Shown one piece after another: positions 1-8,325 of a DNA stretch of 64,000 nucleotides. Position 1 is the stretch's first letter; each line of letters opens with the position of its first letter. The position numbers and the translations under genes were made by a program. Source of the DNA: Chakrabartyella piscis (GTDB lineage: Bacteria > Bacillota > Clostridia > Lachnospirales > Anaerotignaceae). The notes beneath the pieces are model-generated. The model was given only the letters and a program-made list of their open reading frames with translations, had not been told where the DNA came from and searched no databases. The stretch covers positions 2,790,001 to 2,854,000 of the forward strand of contig CP092441.1 in assembly GCA_030067835.1 (NCBI GenBank), in the 5' to 3' direction.

Positions 1-322
1 TTTTACTTCCCACACCGGTGGGGCTTCATCTCTTATCTAATGTTAGTCTCCAGTACAAAACAAATCCATATGCTGTTACTATTATTGAATTAGCTACACT
101 CTACTACCATTAGAACTATAATTATAATTACAGTTGGTTACTAATCTTAGTTTATATATTCCTCAGAACTGTTTTTGCAGGTTCCAAAAATATCACACAA
201 TTAAATTTTTATATTTTTCTATACCTAACTTTTTAATTTCTCGTAACTCTTGTTGTTAATAGAATATTAAATATACATCTAATATTTAATACATAACGTT
301 ATATTTTTGTAAGTAAAAAATT
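1..322. other. AT-rich non-coding stretch at the left edge
   Basis: No convincing gene is seen on either strand. The sequence is very AT-rich, with short poly-T and poly-A tracts. A small palindrome (CCAC/GTGG around position 16) lies near the edge. By position it is the region downstream of the minus-strand cassette that ends at 441, inside the integrative element. Confidence 0.6.
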
Positions 323-363
323 TAACGCTACTGAAATTTTTATTGGCTATTTCAGTAGCGTTA
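323..363 (-). terminator. Rho-independent terminator after the GHKL ATPase gene
   Basis: A perfect 15-bp inverted repeat (323-337 and 349-363, core AACGCTACTGAAAT) with an 11-nt loop is followed on the minus strand by a run of T (positions 320 to 315). It lies about 80 bp past the stop codon of the minus-strand gene ending at 441 and should end that transcript. Confidence 0.85.
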
Positions 364-440
364 CTTTGCTCATATCTTTATATCTCAAATTTTTTCTTGA
401 TAATCAAGCCTATCAAACCACATTTCTATGAATTCACACA

Positions 441-2447
441 TCAGTCTTCATATCTAAAAATATACTCTTCACCACTGAAACTATCACATACCCACTCCCA
501 CTGTCTAACTCTTTTTTCCACCTGAATATTATTCAGCGGATCTTTAACATATGTGACTTTTATACCGTCATTTCGTTGAATTACAATACACATATAAAAG
601 TCTTCCCCATATTGATGAGCTGCTGTATATTCATTATTAGTCATTGTAAATTCCGATGTTTCAGATGGTATTAGTTTAACTTCTATATATCTCATTTTCC
701 CATTGGGCATTTTACTTTCAACATCATAGCCCAAGTTTTTCTTGCCGACATAAATGGCTTTGTTGCCCATTGCTGTTTCAATATCTACACATTGTTGTTC
801 TGCGGAACGCCATCTTGTAACCTTTGCATTTGGAGTAAGGTTTATTTTTTTTTCAATTTTTCCATGATCCATTATTTCATACGGATTTAGCAAAAGCTTT
901 TCTTTATTAGCAAACCATATCCAATCTTCAGAACTACAATATAACTTTAAATTATCAATCATTTGTGGAGAAAGATTTTTATTGACACAATTTTTCAGTT
1001 CAATAAGCCGTCCATTAGCATCCTTTATCATCAATAAATTTATATCTAGCTTACCACTATTATAAATAGCATTTTTAGCTGCTTTAATTGAAAATGCATA
1101 TAATTTAGCCACCAAATCATCTGGACACATTTTTATAAAGGTTTTTTCAGATAAGAGTGCAATATATAAATCTAAAGGCATGCTCTCTGTACAGTACTTT
1201 TCTATAAATCTCTCAACAAAACTATCGTTATTAATCACTGTTTTTTCAGAAATAATTTTTGAGTTTGACCTAATAAATACCTTTTCATTTAGCGTGAAAT
1301 AATCATCCATAACTAAGTATTTTTTCAGCGGGATAGCTGTTCCTCCGTTTAAAATGATATTTCTTTCTTTTATAGCCTCCGAAAAAGCAATATATAAATC
1401 ATTTGCAATAGGAGCATATGTTGATCGATTAATTAATGCACCTAAAATTTTTCTATCATAGTTGCCTTTTAAACTTTTTAAAGCAAGGCATGTTAAGTCA
1501 TCTGTAAGCATTTGCAATTTTGCTTTTGTATTTGAGTCTAACATCAAATGTTTCCTTGATGGATCTGTAGAAAAATCGGCATTTATTTTTAATTTAAAAG
1601 GCGACTGTTCAAGAGTAGGCAAATAGCAGTGGAATACCGATAATTTTATATCTGCCTCAATAATTTCTCCTGTTATAGACCTCTTAAAAGCAAAACTACC
1701 ACTACCCTTTCCTTTATAAACCACCCAATTTTCTTCAATGCCATTTTCATGAATACTTACACTAAGACCGTTGCTTTCATTTTTTCTCGAAACTGATATT
1801 AATGTAGGTTTATAATCTTGAAATTGGATAGTTTCTACATTTCTAAGAAATAATAGACTACTACTATCAAACTCTCTTATTTCTTCTTCCATTATGGATT
1901 TTTTTGCCTGTTCAAAAGCAAATATAGTTGTATACCCTGCATTATGTAGCTCTGTAAAAATTTTTTTAGTTCTATATGGCATATCCACATCTTTAATAAA
2001 AAAGGGGATTCTTACTGTAGGAACTTCAGATAATCTCAAGCCTAGCTTTTCAGCACAGCTCGATTTAGAAAAAGAAAACACGCAACCATTTGATGAAATA
2101 AGTATATTATTAGTCATTGCGGTCGTGCTTTTAAATCCAACACCTCGATAGCCTATGTGCTGTCCACGTTCTTTTTTACTCGCACCCGAACGACAAATTG
2201 CAATCAAATCATCCTCAGTAAACGGTCTACCATCATTTGCAACAAATACAGTTGCCCCAATCATTTTCACTATCACTTTTCTCGAAAGGGCATCATCTGC
2301 ATTTTGCAATAATTCGATTAAAATTCTCTCTCCATAACTTTCTGCAAGATAACCTTCCATAGCTGCCATATCTGTTAAAAGTCTCGGAGAGCTTTTAGCT
2401 TCTTCCAAAAATTCCGAACTAATTTTTTTGATTTGATCCGATAACAT
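441..2447 (-). CDS. Sacsin-like GHKL ATPase with C-terminal DUF3883 (PD-(D/E)XK-like) domain
   Basis: About 668 residues. The N-terminus is a Bergerat-fold ATPase of the sacsin/HSP90 type: N box ELLQNADDA near residues 45-53, VANDGRP near 69-74, and the glycine-rich lid GYRGVGFKS near 99-107. The C-terminus has a DUF3883-like segment with GYDV (about 573) and YIEVK (about 587-591), spaced like the acidic and E-x-K residues of a restriction-type nuclease fold. I chose ATG 2447 because GGAGG lies at 2454-2458, inside the end of the upstream gene; the two genes are separated by one base and are surely co-translated. Such ATPase/nuclease fusions occur in bacterial anti-phage loci (family knowledge), but I recognise no named system. 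The middle is unassigned. It is cargo of the element inserted in spoVT. Confidence 0.75.
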   Translation of the reverse strand: MLSDQIKKISSEFLEEAKSSPRLLTDMAAMEGYLAESYGERILIELLQNADDALSRKVIVKMIGATVFVANDGRPFTEDDLIAICRSGASKKERGQHIGYRGVGFKSTTAMTNNILISSNGCVFSFSKSSCAEKLGLRLSEVPTVRIPFFIKDVDMPYRTKKIFTELHNAGYTTIFAFEQAKKSIMEEEIREFDSSSLLFLRNVETIQFQDYKPTLISVSRKNESNGLSVSIHENGIEENWVVYKGKGSGSFAFKRSITGEIIEADIKLSVFHCYLPTLEQSPFKLKINADFSTDPSRKHLMLDSNTKAKLQMLTDDLTCLALKSLKGNYDRKILGALINRSTYAPIANDLYIAFSEAIKERNIILNGGTAIPLKKYLVMDDYFTLNEKVFIRSNSKIISEKTVINNDSFVERFIEKYCTESMPLDLYIALLSEKTFIKMCPDDLVAKLYAFSIKAAKNAIYNSGKLDINLLMIKDANGRLIELKNCVNKNLSPQMIDNLKLYCSSEDWIWFANKEKLLLNPYEIMDHGKIEKKINLTPNAKVTRWRSAEQQCVDIETAMGNKAIYVGKKNLGYDVESKMPNGKMRYIEVKLIPSETSEFTMTNNEYTAAHQYGEDFYMCIVIQRNDGIKVTYVKDPLNNIQVEKRVRQWEWVCDSFSGEEYIFRYED

Positions 2448-2448
2448 T

Positions 2449-4827
2449 CTACACCTCCAAAGCTTTTTCAACCCTCTTTAGTTTCATAATTAATTTTTTT
2501 CGCTCAGGACTTTCACTAAGCATATTTGCAATATTTAGCAAAAAGGCGACTTGTGTTATATCAAGCGTAGTTACATCCTTTTTGAGTAATAACATTTTTT
2601 GTAGAGATGTACAAATTTGACTATCTGTCAAAAACTTGTTTTTTGTTACCTCCCCAATTATTTGTATAATGTTATCAAACAGATAATCATTTAAAAGCAT
2701 TCGAAGGAATCTATTAAAAATCTTCTCATTTTCTATTGTAAAGTGCTTAAGTGATGGAACAATATCTATCAATGTTGCAAAATCTTCTGACGATAACATA
2801 TTTTGTACTTTAGTAGCTACTAAATCCTGTCTAATAATATTAGAGATGAATTCATTGATTTTTAAGTTTATATTTGAATCATTAATTTTAATAAGCGGAC
2901 TTAATGCATAAAATAATACATCGTTGCCACCTATTGGTATCTGTCCATGAATCAGATTTAGATACCTCACAAAAAAATCAAAAATAAACATATTGATCAT
3001 TTCTTGTGACAAAATAGATTCATCCATTAAAATTGCTAAACCCAACTTTAAATTCAATAAACTTTTAGAATCTGCTGAACTATCAGCAAAAAATTCCCAC
3101 AGAACCTCTTCGCATTCAAGATGATATGAATCAGGATACAACAAAGAAAGAAAAGCTCTTATATATTCTTTTGACCAAACATCCCTATTTTCAATTGCTC
3201 TTTCTAAAATCAGAAATATTTCACAACTATAGTACCATTGAGGATTTTGTGGTTTTAAATAATGTTTAGCTATAAATGCCTTTACTTGGTCGTTAGTATT
3301 AATAAGTTTTGTTACATTGACAATGTCAGTTTCACCTACCAAGCTATTGAAAACAGAAATTGCAATATCTATCCAATAAAAACAATGCCTTTCATTTTCA
3401 ATCGTCCACTCAAATCGGGGTTTAGCTTTTGCTTTTTCGTATTTTTTTACACATTCTAATACTATTGGAATTAGGCAACTTGGCTTTTCTATAGTAACTT
3501 TTGTACATATATTTAACAATTGACTCTGAACATTATTAATTTGTACATCTTCCGTATATTTCAAAGAGCGTATTTGCTTTAAGCATATATCTAATGTATT
3601 ACCAGATGGAGTTAATAACAACAGCTCTTTTGAACGTTTGGGCATAAATTTTTCATATGTTTTAAACACCACAAACGCATCTTTTGATAATGGTGCATTT
3701 CTTCCAGTAAGCAAGTTTCTGTAAATGTCATCTAACGAAACTAAAAATCTATTACCACAAATCTCTTTGAGCAAATCATCCAATAAGGCATAGTCGTTAT
3801 ATTGTAAACACAACCATAGATAATAACAACAATCAAAACTGTGTTCATTTTTATTATTGAAATTCAATTTTCCAACACAAAATTTGACAATTTCAACATT
3901 TGATTTAATGAAAAAAAACGAACTTTTCTCATCCTTGCATTGTCTATCTCCTACATGCTGAATTATATTCATTATAGATTCAGACAATTCTCTTGAAATA
4001 AACTCATCATTTATATAATCAGCATATTTAGAATATAGAAACTCAATAACATCTTTTTTTTCATCCTTAAAATCACGATCTAAATTGAACAGCATACTTC
4101 TAAACCAATTATTCTGTTCAGTAATTGACAGGTTGTCCAGAGCATACATAGCATCTTGAAATAAAGAACTTTCTTTTTTCATTTTTAATAACATATATTT
4201 TAAATAAAGACTATATTGAGGATCTAGCAGACATATTTCCTGTTCAAGTACATATACGCAATCCGATTTTGGCTTTGAAATACTTAATTGCCAGTTTACA
4301 ACACTAAAAAGGAAGTATGGCTTTTCATCTTTTCCAATTAAGGATAGAATAAAAGCAAGCATCTCTGAATCATTTTCTTTTATTAAATATTTCGCAAACC
4401 CTACCCATCCAGTAAAACTATTCAACACACCTTTAGATTTCAAATTCCCCTGTGAAACCTCTCCGCAAACAATCAAGCTCCCATATATCTCGAACACTTT
4501 TCTTATGAGACTTTTATCACAAAAAACATTACATTGATAGGACTCTTCATTACGGTGATACAAAGTGTTTAATATCCTATTGATAGGATAAACCTCATAA
4601 TATTTACACTCATACATTCTGTAGATGTCAAAATAGTTATCCAGAAAATCATGAATAACCTTATTTCCACTAGTGCTATCCGCTTTTGAAATTTCTAAAA
4701 TGGTATTTATAATATCTGTACAGCAATTTCTGGATACATAATCAAAGTCTGATTCCCATTCGAAATTTTTTGGATTCAAGTTTACTAATAGTGATACAAG
4801 CTCAGTATATTGACTTATATTTGCCAT
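2449..4827 (-). CDS. Large helical protein of unknown function, partner of the GHKL ATPase
   Basis: 792 residues, rich in Leu, Ile, Asp, Glu and Asn, with no signal peptide, no clear membrane span and no catalytic motif that I can name. The pattern suggests an all-helical, perhaps HEAT- or TPR-like scaffold. I chose ATG 4827 because AAGGGG sits about 8 nt upstream; an in-frame GTG at 4836 overlaps that site. Its stop is one base before the start of the ATPase gene, whose ribosome site lies inside this gene, so the pair forms a two-gene operon closed by the terminator at 323-363. The lower GC content than the core genes suggests transfer. The function is unknown; a sensor or scaffold for the ATPase is only an inference. 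Confidence 0.7.
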   Translation of the reverse strand: MANISQYTELVSLLVNLNPKNFEWESDFDYVSRNCCTDIINTILEISKADSTSGNKVIHDFLDNYFDIYRMYECKYYEVYPINRILNTLYHRNEESYQCNVFCDKSLIRKVFEIYGSLIVCGEVSQGNLKSKGVLNSFTGWVGFAKYLIKENDSEMLAFILSLIGKDEKPYFLFSVVNWQLSISKPKSDCVYVLEQEICLLDPQYSLYLKYMLLKMKKESSLFQDAMYALDNLSITEQNNWFRSMLFNLDRDFKDEKKDVIEFLYSKYADYINDEFISRELSESIMNIIQHVGDRQCKDEKSSFFFIKSNVEIVKFCVGKLNFNNKNEHSFDCCYYLWLCLQYNDYALLDDLLKEICGNRFLVSLDDIYRNLLTGRNAPLSKDAFVVFKTYEKFMPKRSKELLLLTPSGNTLDICLKQIRSLKYTEDVQINNVQSQLLNICTKVTIEKPSCLIPIVLECVKKYEKAKAKPRFEWTIENERHCFYWIDIAISVFNSLVGETDIVNVTKLINTNDQVKAFIAKHYLKPQNPQWYYSCEIFLILERAIENRDVWSKEYIRAFLSLLYPDSYHLECEEVLWEFFADSSADSKSLLNLKLGLAILMDESILSQEMINMFIFDFFVRYLNLIHGQIPIGGNDVLFYALSPLIKINDSNINLKINEFISNIIRQDLVATKVQNMLSSEDFATLIDIVPSLKHFTIENEKIFNRFLRMLLNDYLFDNIIQIIGEVTKNKFLTDSQICTSLQKMLLLKKDVTTLDITQVAFLLNIANMLSESPERKKLIMKLKRVEKALEV

Positions 4828-5184
4828 AATGCTCACCCCTTTTAATATCGAATATAAAGCTATACCTCTTTTACAACCTTAATTACTATCATTATATTGA
4901 CAGCAATAACTATTAATTTATTTTGTGGTTAAGCGATTTATAGATAGGTTTTCATCTTATAAATATGTTTTTATATTTCATTATACCATAAAATACTAAT
5001 TTAAAATATATCTGAATATATAACGCTTATTCTATAATTCCCAACAAAAATAAGATTGTTTTAATACTATATTAAATTGAAAATTGTAGTAAATCATCGT
5101 TTATTTTCTATATTCAGCTGCTCTTCATCTCCATGTTCAACCAACTATTTTTGCAACCACCTATATTTAACTCACGGGCGTATT
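4828..5184. other. AT-rich intergenic region upstream of the two-gene cassette
   Basis: About 360 bp without a supported gene. It lies between the DUF6076 gene (stop at 5185) and the start of the cassette, and must carry the cassette promoter. Several TATAAT-like sequences on the minus strand (for example near 4893) are possible -10 boxes, but none has a good -35 partner, so I do not assign one. Confidence 0.5.
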
Positions 5185-6258
5185 TTATATCCGATCCATC
5201 ATGGTTTTATATTTCACATCAGAAATTTTGCCATGAGCTGCTTTGTCTTTCAAATCCTGTGCCAGCGACACTTGTTCGTTCCATTCATCTTCGGAAATGC
5301 TTCCACGATTTCGTCTGGTTTTCAATCGATTATAGACTTTGAAATATTCCTTTTGGATCATGGAGCTACCATTTTTGGTTTTTTCTTTATTATGAGCGCC
5401 GACTTTCCGACAAGTTTTCTTGGTTTCATTTGGGGCAATGCGTTCACAATAAATGGTATCATAACCGCCCACAGCAAGGAAATACTTTCCACAATTATGG
5501 CATCTACGAGGAACATTTCCAACCGCCATTGCTTTCATCAAGTCGGTGTATAAAAAGCTTTCCAAAGTGCCGAAGGTCATGACTTCAGCCAAGAAAGGTT
5601 CTTTGGTTTTGGGATGCAGTTTGGGTTCGTATGACAACGAAAAAGGAAAATGTAGTTGGTGTAAATCCAGTTCGTCTGTGCTTTCATCTTCTTGGTCGGC
5701 TAGGTCATATCCATTTCGAATGTCACGTTTATATTTTGCGTAAGCTGTGACATAGCTATCTGGTTTGCGTGATGGCAAAGTTTCAAAATAGTTTTCCAAC
5801 ATGAAATTTGTGTTGCGGATAAAGGTTTGAATTTCAGGTACAAGGTGTTCGATGTGATAAAGCCAAGTCTGTAACATTTGGTTGCGAGCAGTTCCATTCG
5901 TCATCATATCATCCACTTCGTCTGGGTGCTCTTGCATATAAGAAATCAGGTGTTTCACCTGAAAGTTATGCCCTGAGAATTTTTCATAGACAGGCAATTT
6001 TGCAAGTAACTCCCAAAGGGCAAGCAATGCTTCATGTGACAAAGCAGCAGAGGTGATGCTTCCATTCGCCAAAAAAATATGAAACTCATATTTGAATGTT
6101 TCAACCTGATTTGCAATCTCACGGAGAATGGATTGATCCATCTCCAAAACTTGATTTGCGAAGTAGCCTAGTGGATAAATTTTGTTGCCGATGATACTTT
6201 CTTTCTTCGTAAACGATACATCAAAGTTGTCAAAAAAATCGTGGTTCATCAAAAACAT
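5185..6258 (-). CDS. DUF6076-like zinc-ribbon protein of integrative elements
   Basis: 357 residues. The C-terminal third has a zinc-ribbon-like cluster (RCHNCGKYF about residues 252-260, then YCER and KTCRKVG), followed by a basic helical tail. The N-terminal two thirds are unassigned. The layout matches the DUF6076 proteins often found on Firmicutes mobile elements (recognition by eye). The ATG at 6258 has AGGAGG five bases upstream. It is divergent from the RepA-like ATPase across a 140-bp gap, so the two probably share a regulatory region. The role is unknown; nucleic-acid binding is inferred from the cysteine cluster. Confidence 0.6.
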   Translation of the reverse strand: MFLMNHDFFDNFDVSFTKKESIIGNKIYPLGYFANQVLEMDQSILREIANQVETFKYEFHIFLANGSITSAALSHEALLALWELLAKLPVYEKFSGHNFQVKHLISYMQEHPDEVDDMMTNGTARNQMLQTWLYHIEHLVPEIQTFIRNTNFMLENYFETLPSRKPDSYVTAYAKYKRDIRNGYDLADQEDESTDELDLHQLHFPFSLSYEPKLHPKTKEPFLAEVMTFGTLESFLYTDLMKAMAVGNVPRRCHNCGKYFLAVGGYDTIYCERIAPNETKKTCRKVGAHNKEKTKNGSSMIQKEYFKVYNRLKTRRNRGSISEDEWNEQVSLAQDLKDKAAHGKISDVKYKTMMDRI

Positions 6259-6397
6259 AGCTACCTCCTGTATCCGATAGAGTTTTCAAAACATACCTGC
6301 CTTTTGCTCAAATTATTGTAAAGATTTGAAAATCTGTTACCATGATTGTATCAAATGCAAAAACAAAAATCAATCGCAATACAAAAGGGGGAATTCA

Positions 6398-7408
6398 ATG
6401 AAAAAATTCAACACCATAACGGTAGCGGATCTATCCACAAAGTGCATTCAACGAACACCATTTATCATAGAAGAAATCTTGCCGAAAGGGCTGACAATCC
6501 TTGGTGGGCTAGGGAAAGTTGGTAAGTCATGGTTTTCCTTTTGGCTTGTGATGCAAGTGGCAAAGGGTGAACCGATTTGGAATTTCAAAACAACCAAAGG
6601 CACGACATTGTATTTGGCTTTCGAGGACAACGAAGAGCGGTTGCAAGACAGATTATTTATGCTAAATGATGAAATTGAAAATGCACCAGCCAATGCACAT
6701 CTCTGTATTGAAATTTCAAAAATGGGCGGTGAGTTGGAAAGTAGAATACGAAGTTTTATGGAAGAACATCCTGACACCAACTTAATTATTATTGATACAT
6801 TGCAAAAGGTGCGTGGCAACACAGAAAGCAACTACATTTCAGATTATGAGGACGTTACCATTCTGAAAAATCTTGCGGACGAGTTCAAAATTGCAATCGT
6901 AGTCATTCACCATTTGCGAAAACAAAAGGACAGCGATATTTTCAATCAGATTACTGGTTCAACAGGTTTGCAAGGTGCAGCCGACACTATGATGGTGCTT
7001 GATCAAAACAAGAGAGGTGAAGATTATGCAACGCTCCATTTGGTTGGACGTGATGTAAAATCTCGAGAATTGGAATTGGAACGTGGCGAAGATAACATCT
7101 GGATTTTACTTTCTGACAGCCTACACGAATTGAATGTGAAAGACACAAATTTTGTAAATGCCATTGACAAACTGATGAGAGATGCAGATTTTTGGACAAC
7201 CAACCCAACGGAATTATCGACCCTTATAAGCGCAGAAAGTGGCGATAACTATTCCAACAAGATGGTGACAAAGGTTTTGCGTAGACTTGCCAAAAGCCTT
7301 GAAAACATTGGAATTTACTGCAATATGCGAAAAAGTAATGGATGCCGAATCATTGATATTACCAAGATGAGGGACGATAGTAGCGATAATATCAGGCTCC
7401 TAAAATAA
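6398..7408 (+). CDS. RepA-like AAA ATPase (AAA_25 / RSF1010 RepA type)
   Basis: 336 residues. Walker A is GGLGKVGKSW near residues 36-45, Walker B LIIIDTLQKV near 125-134, followed by VVIHHLRKQKD, the histidine strand typical of hexameric RepA/DnaB-like (RecA-fold) ATPases. Proteins of this family act as replicative helicase-like ATPases on plasmids and integrative elements. I chose ATG 6398 (MKKFNTI), because AAAGGGGG lies 7-14 nt upstream; an earlier in-frame ATG at 6326 has no ribosome site. The C-terminal part (about 240-336) looks like a winged-helix segment. It lies directly before a block of degenerate tandem repeats, which would suit replication of the excised element. Confidence 0.75.
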   Translation: MKKFNTITVADLSTKCIQRTPFIIEEILPKGLTILGGLGKVGKSWFSFWLVMQVAKGEPIWNFKTTKGTTLYLAFEDNEERLQDRLFMLNDEIENAPANAHLCIEISKMGGELESRIRSFMEEHPDTNLIIIDTLQKVRGNTESNYISDYEDVTILKNLADEFKIAIVVIHHLRKQKDSDIFNQITGSTGLQGAADTMMVLDQNKRGEDYATLHLVGRDVKSRELELERGEDNIWILLSDSLHELNVKDTNFVNAIDKLMRDADFWTTNPTELSTLISAESGDNYSNKMVTKVLRRLAKSLENIGIYCNMRKSNGCRIIDITKMRDDSSDNIRLLK

Positions 7409-7459
7409 TCGACCTTATCGCCCCTTGATGACACAAAGCGTATTTGTGCATTTGGAACA

Positions 7460-7676
7460 GATACAATCCCATGTGTGTTGCCTATTGCTTGCCAATGCGT
7501 AGAGATGTAGCAAATCTGTGGAAACATCATCCCATATGGGATATAAACCCCAGTGTGTTGCCTCTGTTTGCCCCTGTGTGCCGACATAAAAAATCTTTGG
7601 AGCAATCATCCCAAACAGCAGACAAACCCCATGTGTGGCGACGTGTCGCAAAGCTTTGGGAAATCAGTGGAATATG
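7460..7676. repeat. Three degenerate tandem repeats of about 80 bp
   Basis: Units begin near 7460, 7540 and 7621, each opening with GATA(C/T)AA(T/A)CCC-like sequence followed by (A/C)TGTGTGTTGCC or a variant. The first two end with (A)TCATCCC, and the third is shorter. Open frames through the block have odd Trp/His-rich translations and no ribosome sites, so I treat it as non-coding. The position between a RepA-type ATPase and the recombinase makes an origin or transfer-origin role possible, but this is inference. Confidence 0.6.
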
Positions 7677-7697
7677 ATACAGCCACCAGCCAAAAAG

Positions 7698-7769
7698 GTA
7701 TACACAGATAGCCGTGTGTAGACACAAAACCACCCAACTTGTTGGGGCGAGCAGAGCGGACGTGTATAC
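7698..7769. other. Inverted repeats GTATACAC/GTGTATAC around a small palindrome
   Basis: GTATACAC at 7698-7705 and its exact complement GTGTATAC at 7762-7769 flank a CCCAAC-TT-GTTGGG palindrome. Together with the tandem repeats just upstream they form a structured non-coding block of about 310 bp. Possible uses are an origin or att/accessory sites of the recombinase; nothing proves either. Confidence 0.4.
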
Positions 7770-7845
7770 GCCCACAACTCGTCAATCCTACTATTCGGGT
7801 GTACCCATGCCCCTCACAACTAAAATCAAGAAAGGAGATGACACC

Positions 7846-7899
7846 ATGTGTTGTATAAAAACAAAATACTTGTGGAAAACTATGGTAAAAGGAAGGTGA
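7846..7899 (+). CDS. Possible 17-aa leader peptide coupled to the next gene
   Basis: The ATG at 7846 has a strong AAAGGAG site (7832-7838) and encodes a 17-residue Lys-rich peptide ending in KGR. Its TGA stop (7897-7899) overlaps the GTG start (7896) of the next frame as GTGA, a typical translational-coupling arrangement. No homology is claimed. The good ribosome site here, and the weak one for the following gene, are the reasons for listing it. Confidence 0.4.
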   Translation: MCCIKTKYLWKTMVKGR

Positions 7900-8186
7900 C
7901 GCTTACGAAAATAAATATCCAAAACGAGAAAAAAGTAGTTGCAATTTGGCTGACAGGCGAAGAAAAAAACAGCATGGAAACCCAAGAAAGCCTACTGCCA
8001 CTTTACGCAGAATACAAAGAAAAGAAATATCTAGTGGCTGTATTCCAATCTGGCAATGGCAATCTATGGGATTTAACCAGCGATTTGCTTTGTTACAATC
8101 GCAAACGCATTCCAGAATTGGAACTGAAAAAAGAGCAAGAACTCCTCGTATCTGAGCCTATACAAGAAACAGCCCTATCCATTTGA
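7896..8186 (+). CDS. Small conserved element protein of unknown function
   Basis: 96 residues from GTG 7896 (VTLTKINIQ); an upstream in-frame GTG at 7848 would give 112 residues but has no ribosome site. The sequence is soluble, with a VVAIWLTGEE strand-helix start, a YLVAVFQSGNG segment and a LCYNRKR motif. I know similar small proteins placed beside recombinases on Firmicutes elements, but no function is established. It is probably co-transcribed with the serine recombinase that starts 140 bp downstream. Confidence 0.55.
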   Translation: MTLTKINIQNEKKVVAIWLTGEEKNSMETQESLLPLYAEYKEKKYLVAVFQSGNGNLWDLTSDLLCYNRKRIPELELKKEQELLVSEPIQETALSI

Positions 8187-8325
8187 CACATTCAGTGCTA
8201 CGGCACTGTTTACATAAACCAATCATCGAAGAAATTTTCGTTGGTTATTACCAGTGATATGTAGTTGCTTTCCGAAGGTACAACTGATACACTGTTGCTA
8301 ACTTCCATTGAAAGGAGAGATTTTA

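Noticed and set aside
7460-7676. Possible CRISPR array
   Set aside because: Only three units of about 80 bp with heavy divergence and no repeat/spacer alternation, and no cas genes nearby.
7415-7775. Small proteins encoded in the 80-bp repeats
   Set aside because: Frames are open on both strands because of repeat structure, with odd Trp/His content and no ribosome sites.
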